DNA from: an uncultured Ilumatobacter sp.
Lineage (GTDB): Bacteria > Actinomycetota > Acidimicrobiia > Acidimicrobiales > Ilumatobacteraceae
Assembly (NCBI GenBank): GCA_938091165.1
Contig: CALKNK010000020.1
Location: 1 to 64,000 of the forward strand
Length of the DNA: 64,000 nt
Direction of reading: 5' to 3'
The position numbers and the translations under genes were made by a program. The notes under the pieces are model-generated. The model had not been told where the DNA came from and did not search any database. It saw only the letters and a list, made by a program, of their open reading frames with translations. This document shows, one piece after another, positions 25,998-33,319 of this stretch (position 1 is its first letter; every line of letters starts with the position of its first letter).

Positions 25998-26777
25998 TCA
26001 GAGCTCGAAGAACAAGCCGTCTACCCACGGCAACACAAAGTTGAAGCCAGGGCCACGGAAGAACGAACCAATCATGACGAGAACGGCCCAGAACATCAGG
26101 TGCACGGTCATGATGGAGATGACGAACTTGCGATCCTCGGGCTTGTTTGACGGGTTGCGGTCGAGATACGGCGTGAGGATCAAGAAAATGATGCCGACGC
26201 CCGGCAGTGTCACCCCAGCCACCATGGGGTGGAACATCGTGAGGAGCTCTTGCAGGCCAAGGAAGTACCAGGGAGCCTTCGAAGGGTTCGGTGTGGCGTT
26301 CGTGTTGGCGAGCTGAAGCAACGGTGCGTTGACAAAAATCGAGAAGAAGAACGTAAATGCGGTGCAAGCCAGCGCCGCAACGAACTCCGCTGCAAGCAGA
26401 TGCGGCCAGGTATGGACCTTGTCCACCGGTGTTGCCTTCACGTCTTGGATTGAACCCGACTTGACGACAGTGAGGAGTCGCTGGGTGTGACCACCGGGGC
26501 CTCCGCCAACGGGCACGCCAGCACTGGAGGGAGCCGCAGCAACAATGGAGCCAACCTTCTCGGCAAGCGCAACGCCACCGCCGGTTTCGGCTGCATCCAC
26601 TTCGCCGCCGCCCTTCGAGGCTTTCGCCGCCTGGCTGCGCTTAAGGAGTGCGTCGGGAATGCGCGAATCGCTGGCAGGCGCGGCCGCCGGCTCTGCTACG
26701 GGCTCGGCTGCAGGTTCTGCCGACTTCTCGCGGGCCGCTTGGGCTCGCTTGAGCAGATGTTCGGGGATCTCAGTCAT
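25998..26777 (-). CDS. cytochrome b C-terminal subunit (subunit IV-like) with repeat tag (259 aa)
   Basis: The membrane part (from about residue 120) has three helices as in subunit IV of cytochrome b6f and forms part of the Qo site. The usual PEWY motif is replaced by KAPWYFLG (168-174). The first 115 residues are an Ala/Pro-rich cytoplasmic extension with a near-repeat: IPEHLLKRAQAAR at 4-16 and IPDALLKRSQAAK at 40-52. The same tag opens the monoheme cytochrome c at 29007. A GAGGTGACCTC-like ribosome-binding site precedes the ATG. Confidence 0.9.
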   Translation of the reverse strand: MTEIPEHLLKRAQAAREKSAEPAAEPVAEPAAAPASDSRIPDALLKRSQAAKASKGGGEVDAAETGGGVALAEKVGSIVAAAPSSAGVPVGGGPGGHTQRLLTVVKSGSIQDVKATPVDKVHTWPHLLAAEFVAALACTAFTFFFSIFVNAPLLQLANTNATPNPSKAPWYFLGLQELLTMFHPMVAGVTLPGVGIIFLILTPYLDRNPSNKPEDRKFVISIMTVHLMFWAVLVMIGSFFRGPGFNFVLPWVDGLFFEL

Positions 26778-26870
26778 GAGGTCACCTCCTCATTCTTTGG
26801 CTCAATCATTAGCTCTCGCTCTCTTGTACAAACTTTAAACATTAGAAATCTCAACAGGCCGTGGTTCAAG

Positions 26871-27656
26871 TCACAACGGACCCGAAATACCGCCGTCTTT
26901 ACGCACTCGCCAGAAATGGATTGCCATGAAGATCACGATGACGAATGGCAGGAACAGCACGTGCAGCACATACCATCGCAACAGAGTCTCAGAACCGATC
27001 TCGGCACCACCAAGCAAGACGAATCTGACCTCGTTTCCGAAGACGGGCGTATACCCCATCATATTCGTGCCCACGGTGACAGCCCAGAGCGCCAACTGAT
27101 CCCACGGCAACAAATATCCGGTGAAAGACAGCAACAACGTCAGGGTCAGCAAGATAACGCCGATCACCCAGTTGAACTCACGAGGTGGTTTGTAGGCGCC
27201 GTGGTAAAACACGCGAGCCATATGCAAGAACACAGCGAGCACCATCAAATGGGCTCCCCATCTGTGCATGTTTCTGACCAGCAGACCGAATGTGACCGAG
27301 GTCTGGAGGTTTTGGATGTCATTCCAAGCTGCCGTTGCTTCCGGACGATAGAAGAACATTAAGAAAATGCCGGTCACAGTGAGCAAGATGAAAAGGAAAA
27401 AGCTCAAACCGCCGAGGCAGAGTGTGTAGCTGACCTTGACTGCATGGCGCTTCACTTTGACGGGGTGCAAGTGGTAGAGCACCGAGTTCATGATGACGTA
27501 GCTGCGATTGCGCGGGCTGTCGGTGTAGCCCTTCCGGAAAATCGAGCCCGGGCGGAAGATAGAACTCCAGGCCTGGCTGCCTTGCGTTGCGTCGACCGCC
27601 GAGTTAAGGCGATCTTTTACTGTTGGGCGTGGTTTGTCGTCAATCGTTTTTGACAT
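26871..27656 (-). CDS. cytochrome b N-terminal subunit, b6 type (261 aa)
   Basis: Four-helix dihaem cytochrome b of a split b6/subunit IV complex. The haem ligands are H131 and H145 on one helix and H232 and H247 on the other. The 15-residue offset of the second pair and the ending GISGPL are b6-type. Cys80 in YTLCLGGLS aligns with b6 Cys35, which binds the extra haem ci (cn) covalently. It oxidises menaquinol together with the Rieske protein. A 93-bp gap separates it from the subunit IV gene. Confidence 0.92.
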   Translation of the reverse strand: MSKTIDDKPRPTVKDRLNSAVDATQGSQAWSSIFRPGSIFRKGYTDSPRNRSYVIMNSVLYHLHPVKVKRHAVKVSYTLCLGGLSFFLFILLTVTGIFLMFFYRPEATAAWNDIQNLQTSVTFGLLVRNMHRWGAHLMVLAVFLHMARVFYHGAYKPPREFNWVIGVILLTLTLLLSFTGYLLPWDQLALWAVTVGTNMMGYTPVFGNEVRFVLLGGAEIGSETLLRWYVLHVLFLPFVIVIFMAIHFWRVRKDGGISGPL

Positions 27657-27665
27657 GAATCTCTC

Positions 27666-28079
27666 TCAGAGCCTCATTCCATAGCCGTAGCCATGGTTGT
27701 TGGTACGCATGTGATAGTCACCGGCTGCCGTCGCAGCACCGGCTTTACCGAGGATGATGACCCCGGTAGGGCAGCGGTCGACGCAGAGCGCGCAGCGCGT
27801 GCAAATGTCATCATCGATCGTGAACATGAAGGCATCCGACGGGTCTGTCCCCGGCTGCTCAGTTCCGATCGCTTCGGACACGGCCGACGTGTTGACCATG
27901 TGGATGCACTTCCACGGACAGATGTCGACGCAGCCTTCACAGGCAATGCACTCTGTCTGGTCGATGTGAATGAACTGCTTCGGTTTGACGGCCTTACTCA
28001 AGTAGTCGGCGTCAACTTCCACCAGCGAGTATTCGTCGGTGAACGGCATCATTGGCGGATTGGCATCAGTCTTGGCCAT
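27666..28079 (-). CDS. 2[4Fe-4S] ferredoxin-like protein in the bc operon (137 aa)
   Basis: Two complete [4Fe-4S] motifs are present: C44, C47, C50 and C54 in CIACEGCVDICPWKC and C93, C96, C99 and C103 in CTRCALCVDRCPTG. There is no membrane helix or signal peptide, so it should act in the cytoplasm. It lies 9 bp upstream of the cytochrome b gene. It could feed reducing power into the quinone pool at the haem ci side, or serve as an extra subunit. Both are inferences. Confidence 0.88.
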   Translation of the reverse strand: MAKTDANPPMMPFTDEYSLVEVDADYLSKAVKPKQFIHIDQTECIACEGCVDICPWKCIHMVNTSAVSEAIGTEQPGTDPSDAFMFTIDDDICTRCALCVDRCPTGVIILGKAGAATAAGDYHMRTNNHGYGYGMRL

Positions 28080-28192
28080 TACTGAACTCCACAGCTACGC
28101 AGGCTGTACTCCAAATTTGCGTCCGGAAAATTGATCACGTCAGACGGAGCGCAGGTCGTCAGGGCGGCGAATCGGGTGACGGTCATCGTCGG

Positions 28193-28738
28193 TCAGGCCT
28201 TCTTAACCAAGGGACGGCCGTACGTGGAGGTCGGGAGTGCGGTCTGGGTCTCCTTATAGCGGTTTTGCCACCAGACAGCGAGGAAAATGTTCAGACCGAA
28301 GAAAACTGCATGTAACAACACGGCGACGATGTCACGGAGCGCTTCATATTGCAGGGTGATTGGGTTCCATCCGCCTTGCGATACGGGCTTGAGAAAGCCT
28401 CCCCAGCCGATCAGAAGCTTGTCTTTGCTCCATCCGAGGTCCTTGTCTGCATGGTCAATCCACTGGTGCGGCAGGACTCCATAGGTTAAAAAGAGAACTC
28501 CGAATGCGTACGTGCTCCCGATCATTGCTTCGCCCCAACTAACTGGCTTGCCTTGGGGACGACGCTTTCCGTACGGAATCACTGCCAGCGACAGACCCAG
28601 AGACGCTACGAGAGACACGATGAACGCCTGGTTGAAACCCGGCCACTTCAAGACATCAATAGCGATCATCGCAGTTGTTGCATCCATTTCATCTGGTTGT
28701 TTCAGGAGGTCATTAGGACGCTGGTGGATTTGCGCCAT
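28193..28738 (-). CDS. membrane protein of unknown function, first gene of respiratory operon (181 aa)
   Basis: Three hydrophobic helices are visible (about 35-55, 70-92 and 138-158). I see no haem, iron-sulfur or catalytic motif. The gene opens the operon that holds the ferredoxin, cytochrome b, Rieske and Nuo genes, so it is probably a subunit or assembly factor of the cytochrome complex. The 113 bp between it and the ferredoxin gene show nothing clear. The start lies just downstream of a hairpin at 28766 and an operator at 28855. Confidence 0.72.
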   Translation of the reverse strand: MAQIHQRPNDLLKQPDEMDATTAMIAIDVLKWPGFNQAFIVSLVASLGLSLAVIPYGKRRPQGKPVSWGEAMIGSTYAFGVLFLTYGVLPHQWIDHADKDLGWSKDKLLIGWGGFLKPVSQGGWNPITLQYEALRDIVAVLLHAVFFGLNIFLAVWWQNRYKETQTALPTSTYGRPLVKKA

Positions 28739-28765
28739 GTTGTCGTTTTCTGGGTCACGAGCGAA

Positions 28766-28800
28766 GTAAGGCGACTCGTGAATTCAATCACGAACCTTAC
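28766..28800. promoter_or_regulatory. two-part hairpin in the leader of the respiratory operon
   Basis: Inner arms TCGTGA (28776-28781) and TCACGA (28788-28793) enclose a 6-base loop. Outer arms GTAAGG (28766-28771) and CCTTAC (28795-28800) pair around an internal loop. It ends 27 bases before the start codon at 28738 and may act as an mRNA leader structure or an operator. Confidence 0.45.
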
Positions 28801-28854
28801 TCGCCTGAAGAGATTGAATGAAGTCTGGCATGCAAGTGTCACGCGCGCGCCAGG

Positions 28855-28872
28855 TTGTGCGAAAGTGCACAA
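28855..28872. promoter_or_regulatory. Rex operator (ROP)-like site between divergent respiratory units
   Basis: TTGTGCGAAAGTGCACAA has perfect 6-bp arms TTGTGC/GCACAA and matches the Rex consensus TTGTGAANNNNTTCACAA at 11 of 14 defined positions. It lies 117 bp before the bc-nuo operon and 135 bp before the cytochrome c gene. A rex gene is encoded at 59081, with a better match to the same consensus before it. Confidence 0.65.
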
Positions 28873-28993
28873 ACTCAGGAGTTCCGACCGAGTTGTCGAC
28901 ATAATTCAACGTCCGATCAAACACCGACCAGAGTCACACCTCACAAACGCGGAGAGATTACCGATGGATTCACGCGAGTAAGAGTTGTCCATC

Positions 28994-28999
28994 TATCAT
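28994..28999 (+). promoter_or_regulatory. -10 box of cytochrome c gene (leaderless)
   Basis: TATCAT is followed by 7 bases and the GTG at 29007. TTCACG 19 bases upstream could be a weak -35 box. Confidence 0.5.
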
Positions 29000-29006
29000 C
29001 TACGCA

Positions 29007-29876
29007 GTGACTGAGATCCCCGAACATCTCCTGAAGCGGTCGCGCGAACGGCGCGACGCGATTGGTCAGGGTGGCGATGCAGCCCCCGCTACTGACGCTC
29101 CGGCGACGGCGGTCGAAAAGTCGGCATCGGCAATGCCAGCTGCGGCTCCACCACCGCCGAGCGGTCCGGCTGATCGGGTTGCGGCAGCCGAACCTGCAGC
29201 ACCAAAGCCGCCCAAGCCCGACCCGCCCTACGTCGTTGCTGCCAAGCAGCGCCGCAAGGTGCCGTTCTGGGCAATGGCGACGCTGTCGCTAATGCCAGTC
29301 TGGGGCTTCATATACGTCCGAGCCTTAACCGACGGCGGCGAAGTTTCTGAGGGCCCTCTCGCGGCCGGTGCCGAGATCTACGGCAACTGCGCCAGCTGCC
29401 ATGGAGGCGGAGGAGGCGGAGGCGTCGGCTACGCCTTTACGGAGGGCGAGGTCCTAAAGACCTTCCCGAACATCGAAGATCAAGTTCGCTACGTTTTCTA
29501 CGGCACCGAGCAGTACAACCTTGCTGGTGTTGAGGTCTACGGCAATCCCAATCGCGAGGGTGGTCCGCACTTGACCGGCGAACGAGGTGTTATGCCTGGG
29601 TTTGGCGGACAGCTTTCTGCCTACGAAATCGTCGAGGTCATCTGCCATGAGCGCTACACGTTGGGTGGCGCCGACCCGACCAGCGAGGAATACGCATCAG
29701 AGTATGAGGCGTGGTGTTCGGGCGAGGCTCCAGTGTTCGAAGCAGTCGAATCTGGTGAACTCGATCTCCTTACTCTCGAAGGGGCAGAAGAGTTTGAGGT
29801 CAACGGAGAAACCGTGACTGTCGTTCCGGTTGGCCCGGCCCCCGTTGCCGGTAGGGCTGGCGCCGCTGTCGAGTAA
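29007..29876 (+). CDS. membrane-anchored monoheme cytochrome c with IPEHLLKRS tag (289 aa)
   Basis: The haem motif CASCH is at 128-132. The likely Met ligand lies in GVMPGFGGQLSAYE. One transmembrane helix (about 85-107) follows an 80-residue Ala/Pro-rich N-terminal segment that begins TEIPEHLLKRSRERR, the same tag as the cytochrome b C-terminal subunit. Seven Gly residues in a row follow the haem motif. The last 60 residues are acidic. It should carry electrons outside the membrane, perhaps between the bc complex and an oxidase that is not in the window. GTG start supported by a -10 box at ideal spacing. Confidence 0.88.
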   Translation: MTEIPEHLLKRSRERRDAIGQGGDAAPATDAPATAVEKSASAMPAAAPPPPSGPADRVAAAEPAAPKPPKPDPPYVVAAKQRRKVPFWAMATLSLMPVWGFIYVRALTDGGEVSEGPLAAGAEIYGNCASCHGGGGGGGVGYAFTEGEVLKTFPNIEDQVRYVFYGTEQYNLAGVEVYGNPNREGGPHLTGERGVMPGFGGQLSAYEIVEVICHERYTLGGADPTSEEYASEYEAWCSGEAPVFEAVESGELDLLTLEGAEEFEVNGETVTVVPVGPAPVAGRAGAAVE

Positions 29877-29962
29877 ATCAGCACGCAGTAGGGCGTGCGG
29901 CAGGAACAAGATGTGTTTCTCATCCGCCAAGATGAAGTTCTTATCGGGCCAGACTGTCACCG

Positions 29963-31225
29963 ATGGCCCTGAGCGCTGATCCTCACTCCACCGACGTTCT
30001 CGTCATAGGTGGCGGCCCAGCTGGGTCCGCTGTCGCTGCGAGACTTGCGGACGAGGGCCACGACGTCACCCTCGTAGAGAAGCGGGCCGAAGGGCGACAC
30101 AAGTCTTGCGGTGACCTGTTGTCTCCGCGTGCTGTTGCTGAGCTCAGTCAGCTCGAAATCGACCCGATGTCATTCGGCGGCCACCCAATTCAGGGAGTCC
30201 GAATGATTTTTGGACGCCAGAGCGCCGATGCTCCCTGGCCCGAACGCCACGGTATGCCGCATCACGCCGTGGTCATCCGCCGCGACGAGCTCGACGAACA
30301 ACTTCGCCGACGTGCACGAAATGCGGGCGCAACCGTCCTAATGGGTCATGAAGCGACCACGCCAATCTCGGAGCGCGGGTTTGTACGCGGCGCCACAATG
30401 ACACTGGCAGACGGCACGATCCGCGATGTCAGCGCTCGGTTCATCGTCGTTGCCGATGGCGCAAGTAGCCGATTCGGTCGAGTGCTCGGTACAAGTCGCC
30501 AACGTCGTTGGCCCTACGCGATTGCGGCACGTACATATTTCTCTTCTCCACGTCACCGCGACGCCTGGGTTGAGACCTCGCTCGGCCTCTCCGATCCGCA
30601 AGGCAATCCGGTCGCCGGATACGGATGGGTCACACCCATGGGAGACGGCAACGTCAACGTCGGTGTCGGTGTTCTGTCGAGCTACCGAGACATCAAAGGT
30701 CTCAACACGCTGAAGCTGTTGACAGCGTTCTCTGACCATGTTGCGGCGGATTGGGGCCTCGATCCGACTCAGCCTCTTAAACCCCCGACACGCCTTCGGT
30801 TGCCGATCGGTGGGTCTGTCGGCCCAAAGATGGGACCAACGTTCTTAGTCGTCGGCGACGCAGCGGGGGCGGCCAATCCATTCAGTGGCGATGGCATCGA
30901 TGCAGCGTTGATGGGTGGCCGTCTCGCCGCCAACGTGTTGGATGAAGCGCTCACCACTGGCAACTCAACAACGTTGCAGCGATACCCTGTCGTCGTTGCC
31001 GAAGAGGTCGAGGCGTACCGCAAAGTCGGCCGGCTCTCCGCACGATTCCTCGGACGGCCTGCCATTTTGAAACCGGCGCTGCGTCTCGCCACACGTAGTG
31101 ACGCAACCATGGGGGCGGTGCTCCGGATCGCAACAAACGCACTCCGCGACGACGACACCGCTGGTGGGGCGGAACGGGCGTATCGCCTGGCATCACTCGC
31201 AGCAAAGTTCGCGCCGAGCTGGTAG
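29963..31225 (+). CDS. geranylgeranyl reductase-family FAD oxidoreductase (420 aa)
   Basis: The N-terminal VLVIGGGPAGSAVAARLADEG is the FAD-binding Rossmann motif, KSCGDLLSPRA is typical of geranylgeranyl reductases, and FLVVGDAAGAANPFSGDGID is the second FAD motif. Family members saturate prenyl chains of archaeal lipids, chlorophyll or menaquinone (MenJ, Rv0561c). In Streptomyces a homologue sits next to nuoA, and here it lies beside the bc-nuo operon. Reduction of the menaquinone side chain is therefore the most likely role, by inference. It probably shares the promoter of the cytochrome c gene, 86 bp upstream. Confidence 0.85.
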   Translation: MALSADPHSTDVLVIGGGPAGSAVAARLADEGHDVTLVEKRAEGRHKSCGDLLSPRAVAELSQLEIDPMSFGGHPIQGVRMIFGRQSADAPWPERHGMPHHAVVIRRDELDEQLRRRARNAGATVLMGHEATTPISERGFVRGATMTLADGTIRDVSARFIVVADGASSRFGRVLGTSRQRRWPYAIAARTYFSSPRHRDAWVETSLGLSDPQGNPVAGYGWVTPMGDGNVNVGVGVLSSYRDIKGLNTLKLLTAFSDHVAADWGLDPTQPLKPPTRLRLPIGGSVGPKMGPTFLVVGDAAGAANPFSGDGIDAALMGGRLAANVLDEALTTGNSTTLQRYPVVVAEEVEAYRKVGRLSARFLGRPAILKPALRLATRSDATMGAVLRIATNALRDDDTAGGAERAYRLASLAAKFAPSW

Positions 31226-31230
31226 CCGAA

Positions 31231-32106
31231 ATGGGTGTAATCGTGGTCGAGGGACTAGACGACGGAGCGTGGGTCTCTCATCTTGCTACCACGCTCTCCC
31301 ACTTCGATGTATATGACGTCGCCGCCGAGGTGGAGCCCGACTCCGTTACCCACGTGGCGATGTGGCGACTCCCGACTCAGCATTTGGACGCGTACACCAA
31401 CCTTGAGGGGATTCTTTTGTTGGGTGCGGGCTACGACCATCTCGACCTTGGCAGCCTGCCGAATGTTCCGGTCGTGCGTTTGATCGATCCGGCGATGGCC
31501 GATGACATCGCGCTCTACGTCCTCAGTTGGGTCATTTACTTTCAGCGCGACTTCGACCACTACGCCGCAATGCAAGCGACAGCGACCTGGCAAAGTGCCC
31601 TGAAGCCTGTCTTTGCCCGCGAGTTCACAGTCGGTGTCCTTGGCACGGGGGCGATCGGCGGCATCGTCCTTTCGACGTGTGCAGAGCATGGATTCGCCAC
31701 GGTGGGATGGTCTCGTTCGGCCCACGATCGTCCGCTGAAGGACTTCTTCCGAGACTGCGATGTGGTAGTCGATCTCGTTCCGCTCAACAATGCCACCCGG
31801 GGCATCATCGGCGCACCTGAACTGACTGCACTCGGTGATGGTGCATTGATCAACGTTGGTCGCGGCGCCACGGTGGATACTCCAGCGTTGATCGGGGCAC
31901 TCGACGGCGAGTTGCGCGCAGCAGTGCTTGATGTTTTTGACTCTGAGCCGCTTCCGGCCGACTCGCTGCTGTGGCGTCATCCGAAAGTGTTCGTGACTCC
32001 CCATGTTGCAGGGCGTTCTGACCCAGTGACCGCCGCACCGGTGATTGCTGCGAGCATTGCCGAACTTGGTGCCGGTCGAACTCCTCCTGGCACGATCAAT
32101 CGGTGA
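31231..32106 (+). CDS. D-2-hydroxyacid dehydrogenase, GhrA-like (291 aa)
   Basis: The NAD(P)-binding motif is VGVLGTGAIGG. The catalytic Arg lies in INVGRGATVDTPAL, the Glu in DVFDSEPLPADS and the His in VTPHVAG. The catalytic domain is shortened (about 291 residues), as in glyoxylate/hydroxypyruvate reductase A. It would reduce a short 2-keto acid with NAD(P)H. The substrate is not certain. It begins 5 bp after the reductase gene and may be its operon partner. Confidence 0.82.
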   Translation: MGVIVVEGLDDGAWVSHLATTLSHFDVYDVAAEVEPDSVTHVAMWRLPTQHLDAYTNLEGILLLGAGYDHLDLGSLPNVPVVRLIDPAMADDIALYVLSWVIYFQRDFDHYAAMQATATWQSALKPVFAREFTVGVLGTGAIGGIVLSTCAEHGFATVGWSRSAHDRPLKDFFRDCDVVVDLVPLNNATRGIIGAPELTALGDGALINVGRGATVDTPALIGALDGELRAAVLDVFDSEPLPADSLLWRHPKVFVTPHVAGRSDPVTAAPVIAASIAELGAGRTPPGTINR

Positions 32107-32287
32107 CCAGTCCCCTGATTAAAGAATCGCTCCTCGGCCACAGACGCATAATTGACACTGCACGCTTAGTGCTACTGGACGGCTCCTCTCATAAGGGTGC
32201 GTACTGGGGCTAGCGGCGACATACCAATGAAGGCCTGAATGCTGCAGTGATCGCTGACCGCAACTCGAAGCATGGACCTCGATCACG

Positions 32288-33304
32288 TCAGGATCGAAGG
32301 GCAACGTTGAAGCAACGCTCATGCAACGACCCGAGGGCATAGTTCTCGTAGTCGACACCGTCTGCGGCGTAGAGCGTGCGGCACGACTCACTCCAACTTA
32401 ATGCCTCTGCGGATGACATGCGGTGAACGACCTGCATCACACCGCCCTCGTACACGCGGTACTCAGCCCATGTTCCCGGAAAGTCCTTGGTGCAGCCGAT
32501 TTCGATCGACGGGATACGCGACTCACTCATCATCCGCACTCGGTGGCGATGAGTATGGCCAGCCGTGTATGCGATGAGATCGGTGCGCCGGGCGGCGACT
32601 TGGTCGAGCAGATCGCTGCCATCTGGATGCAAACCAAAATAAGTGTCGCTGCGCCGACCGCCTGGTTGACCGACCCATTGCTGATGGTGGCCCATTGCTA
32701 TCACCGGTTGGTCGCTTGCGGCACAGACTGCGTCAAGCCAATCGATTTGCTCAGGGTCAAGTCGACCGGTAGTTTCGCCCGAAATCGTTGTGTCGAGAAG
32801 CGCAACCGTCATTCCGTCGACCTCGATTACTCGGTCACCCGCGTAGCGAGACTGATGGTGGTAACTGTCGTGATTGCCTCGCACAACGTGCAGCCGTTCA
32901 CCAAATGGCACGCGGTAGCACGCTTCGAACGCCGCCCATTCCTCTGGACGCCCGTCGACCGAAAGATCACCCTTGACGATGACCGCAACGGGATCGATGC
33001 CAAGCATTTCGATTGCTGCCGTTCGGTTCATCACCTCGGGGTACGGCTCGGCACCGTCCGGCACGCGCTGCACCGGCCCCGTCGAGTGCTCATCGAGCCG
33101 GCCCGCTTCTAATTCACCGAAGTGCAGGTCGTTAACCGTGGCAATGCGTGATAGCAGCTGGCCCGGCGGGCGTGCCAAAGTGCGGGTCATGGCGCCATCG
33201 ACGGTGTACTGGGTATCGGGGTCTAGCCCTTCGAGCCGCACGACTCGGGTTCCCTCGTGCGCCACGATCAGGTCATCGGCGACGGTGGTGATGGTCGTGT
33301 TCAT
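32288..33304 (-). CDS. calcineurin-like metallophosphoesterase (338 aa)
   Basis: All metal-ligand motifs of the family are present: TVNDLHFGE, IVKGDLSVDG, VVRGNHDSY, AMGHHQQW and YTAGHTHRHRVR. About 50 residues precede the catalytic domain and look like a beta-sandwich strand pair. Relatives include cAMP phosphodiesterase CpdA/Icc and phosphatases. The substrate is unknown. No signal peptide is seen. It is convergent with the dehydrogenase gene. The 181 bp between them hold nothing clear. Confidence 0.83.
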   Translation of the reverse strand: MNTTITTVADDLIVAHEGTRVVRLEGLDPDTQYTVDGAMTRTLARPPGQLLSRIATVNDLHFGELEAGRLDEHSTGPVQRVPDGAEPYPEVMNRTAAIEMLGIDPVAVIVKGDLSVDGRPEEWAAFEACYRVPFGERLHVVRGNHDSYHHQSRYAGDRVIEVDGMTVALLDTTISGETTGRLDPEQIDWLDAVCAASDQPVIAMGHHQQWVGQPGGRRSDTYFGLHPDGSDLLDQVAARRTDLIAYTAGHTHRHRVRMMSESRIPSIEIGCTKDFPGTWAEYRVYEGGVMQVVHRMSSAEALSWSESCRTLYAADGVDYENYALGSLHERCFNVALRS

Positions 33305-33319
33305 TTGAGTTTGGGATCG

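Noticed and set aside
26824..26831. TTGTACAA palindrome in the cytochrome b gene gap as a Rex site
   Set aside because: It lacks the 4-base spacer and outer half-sites of the Rex consensus.
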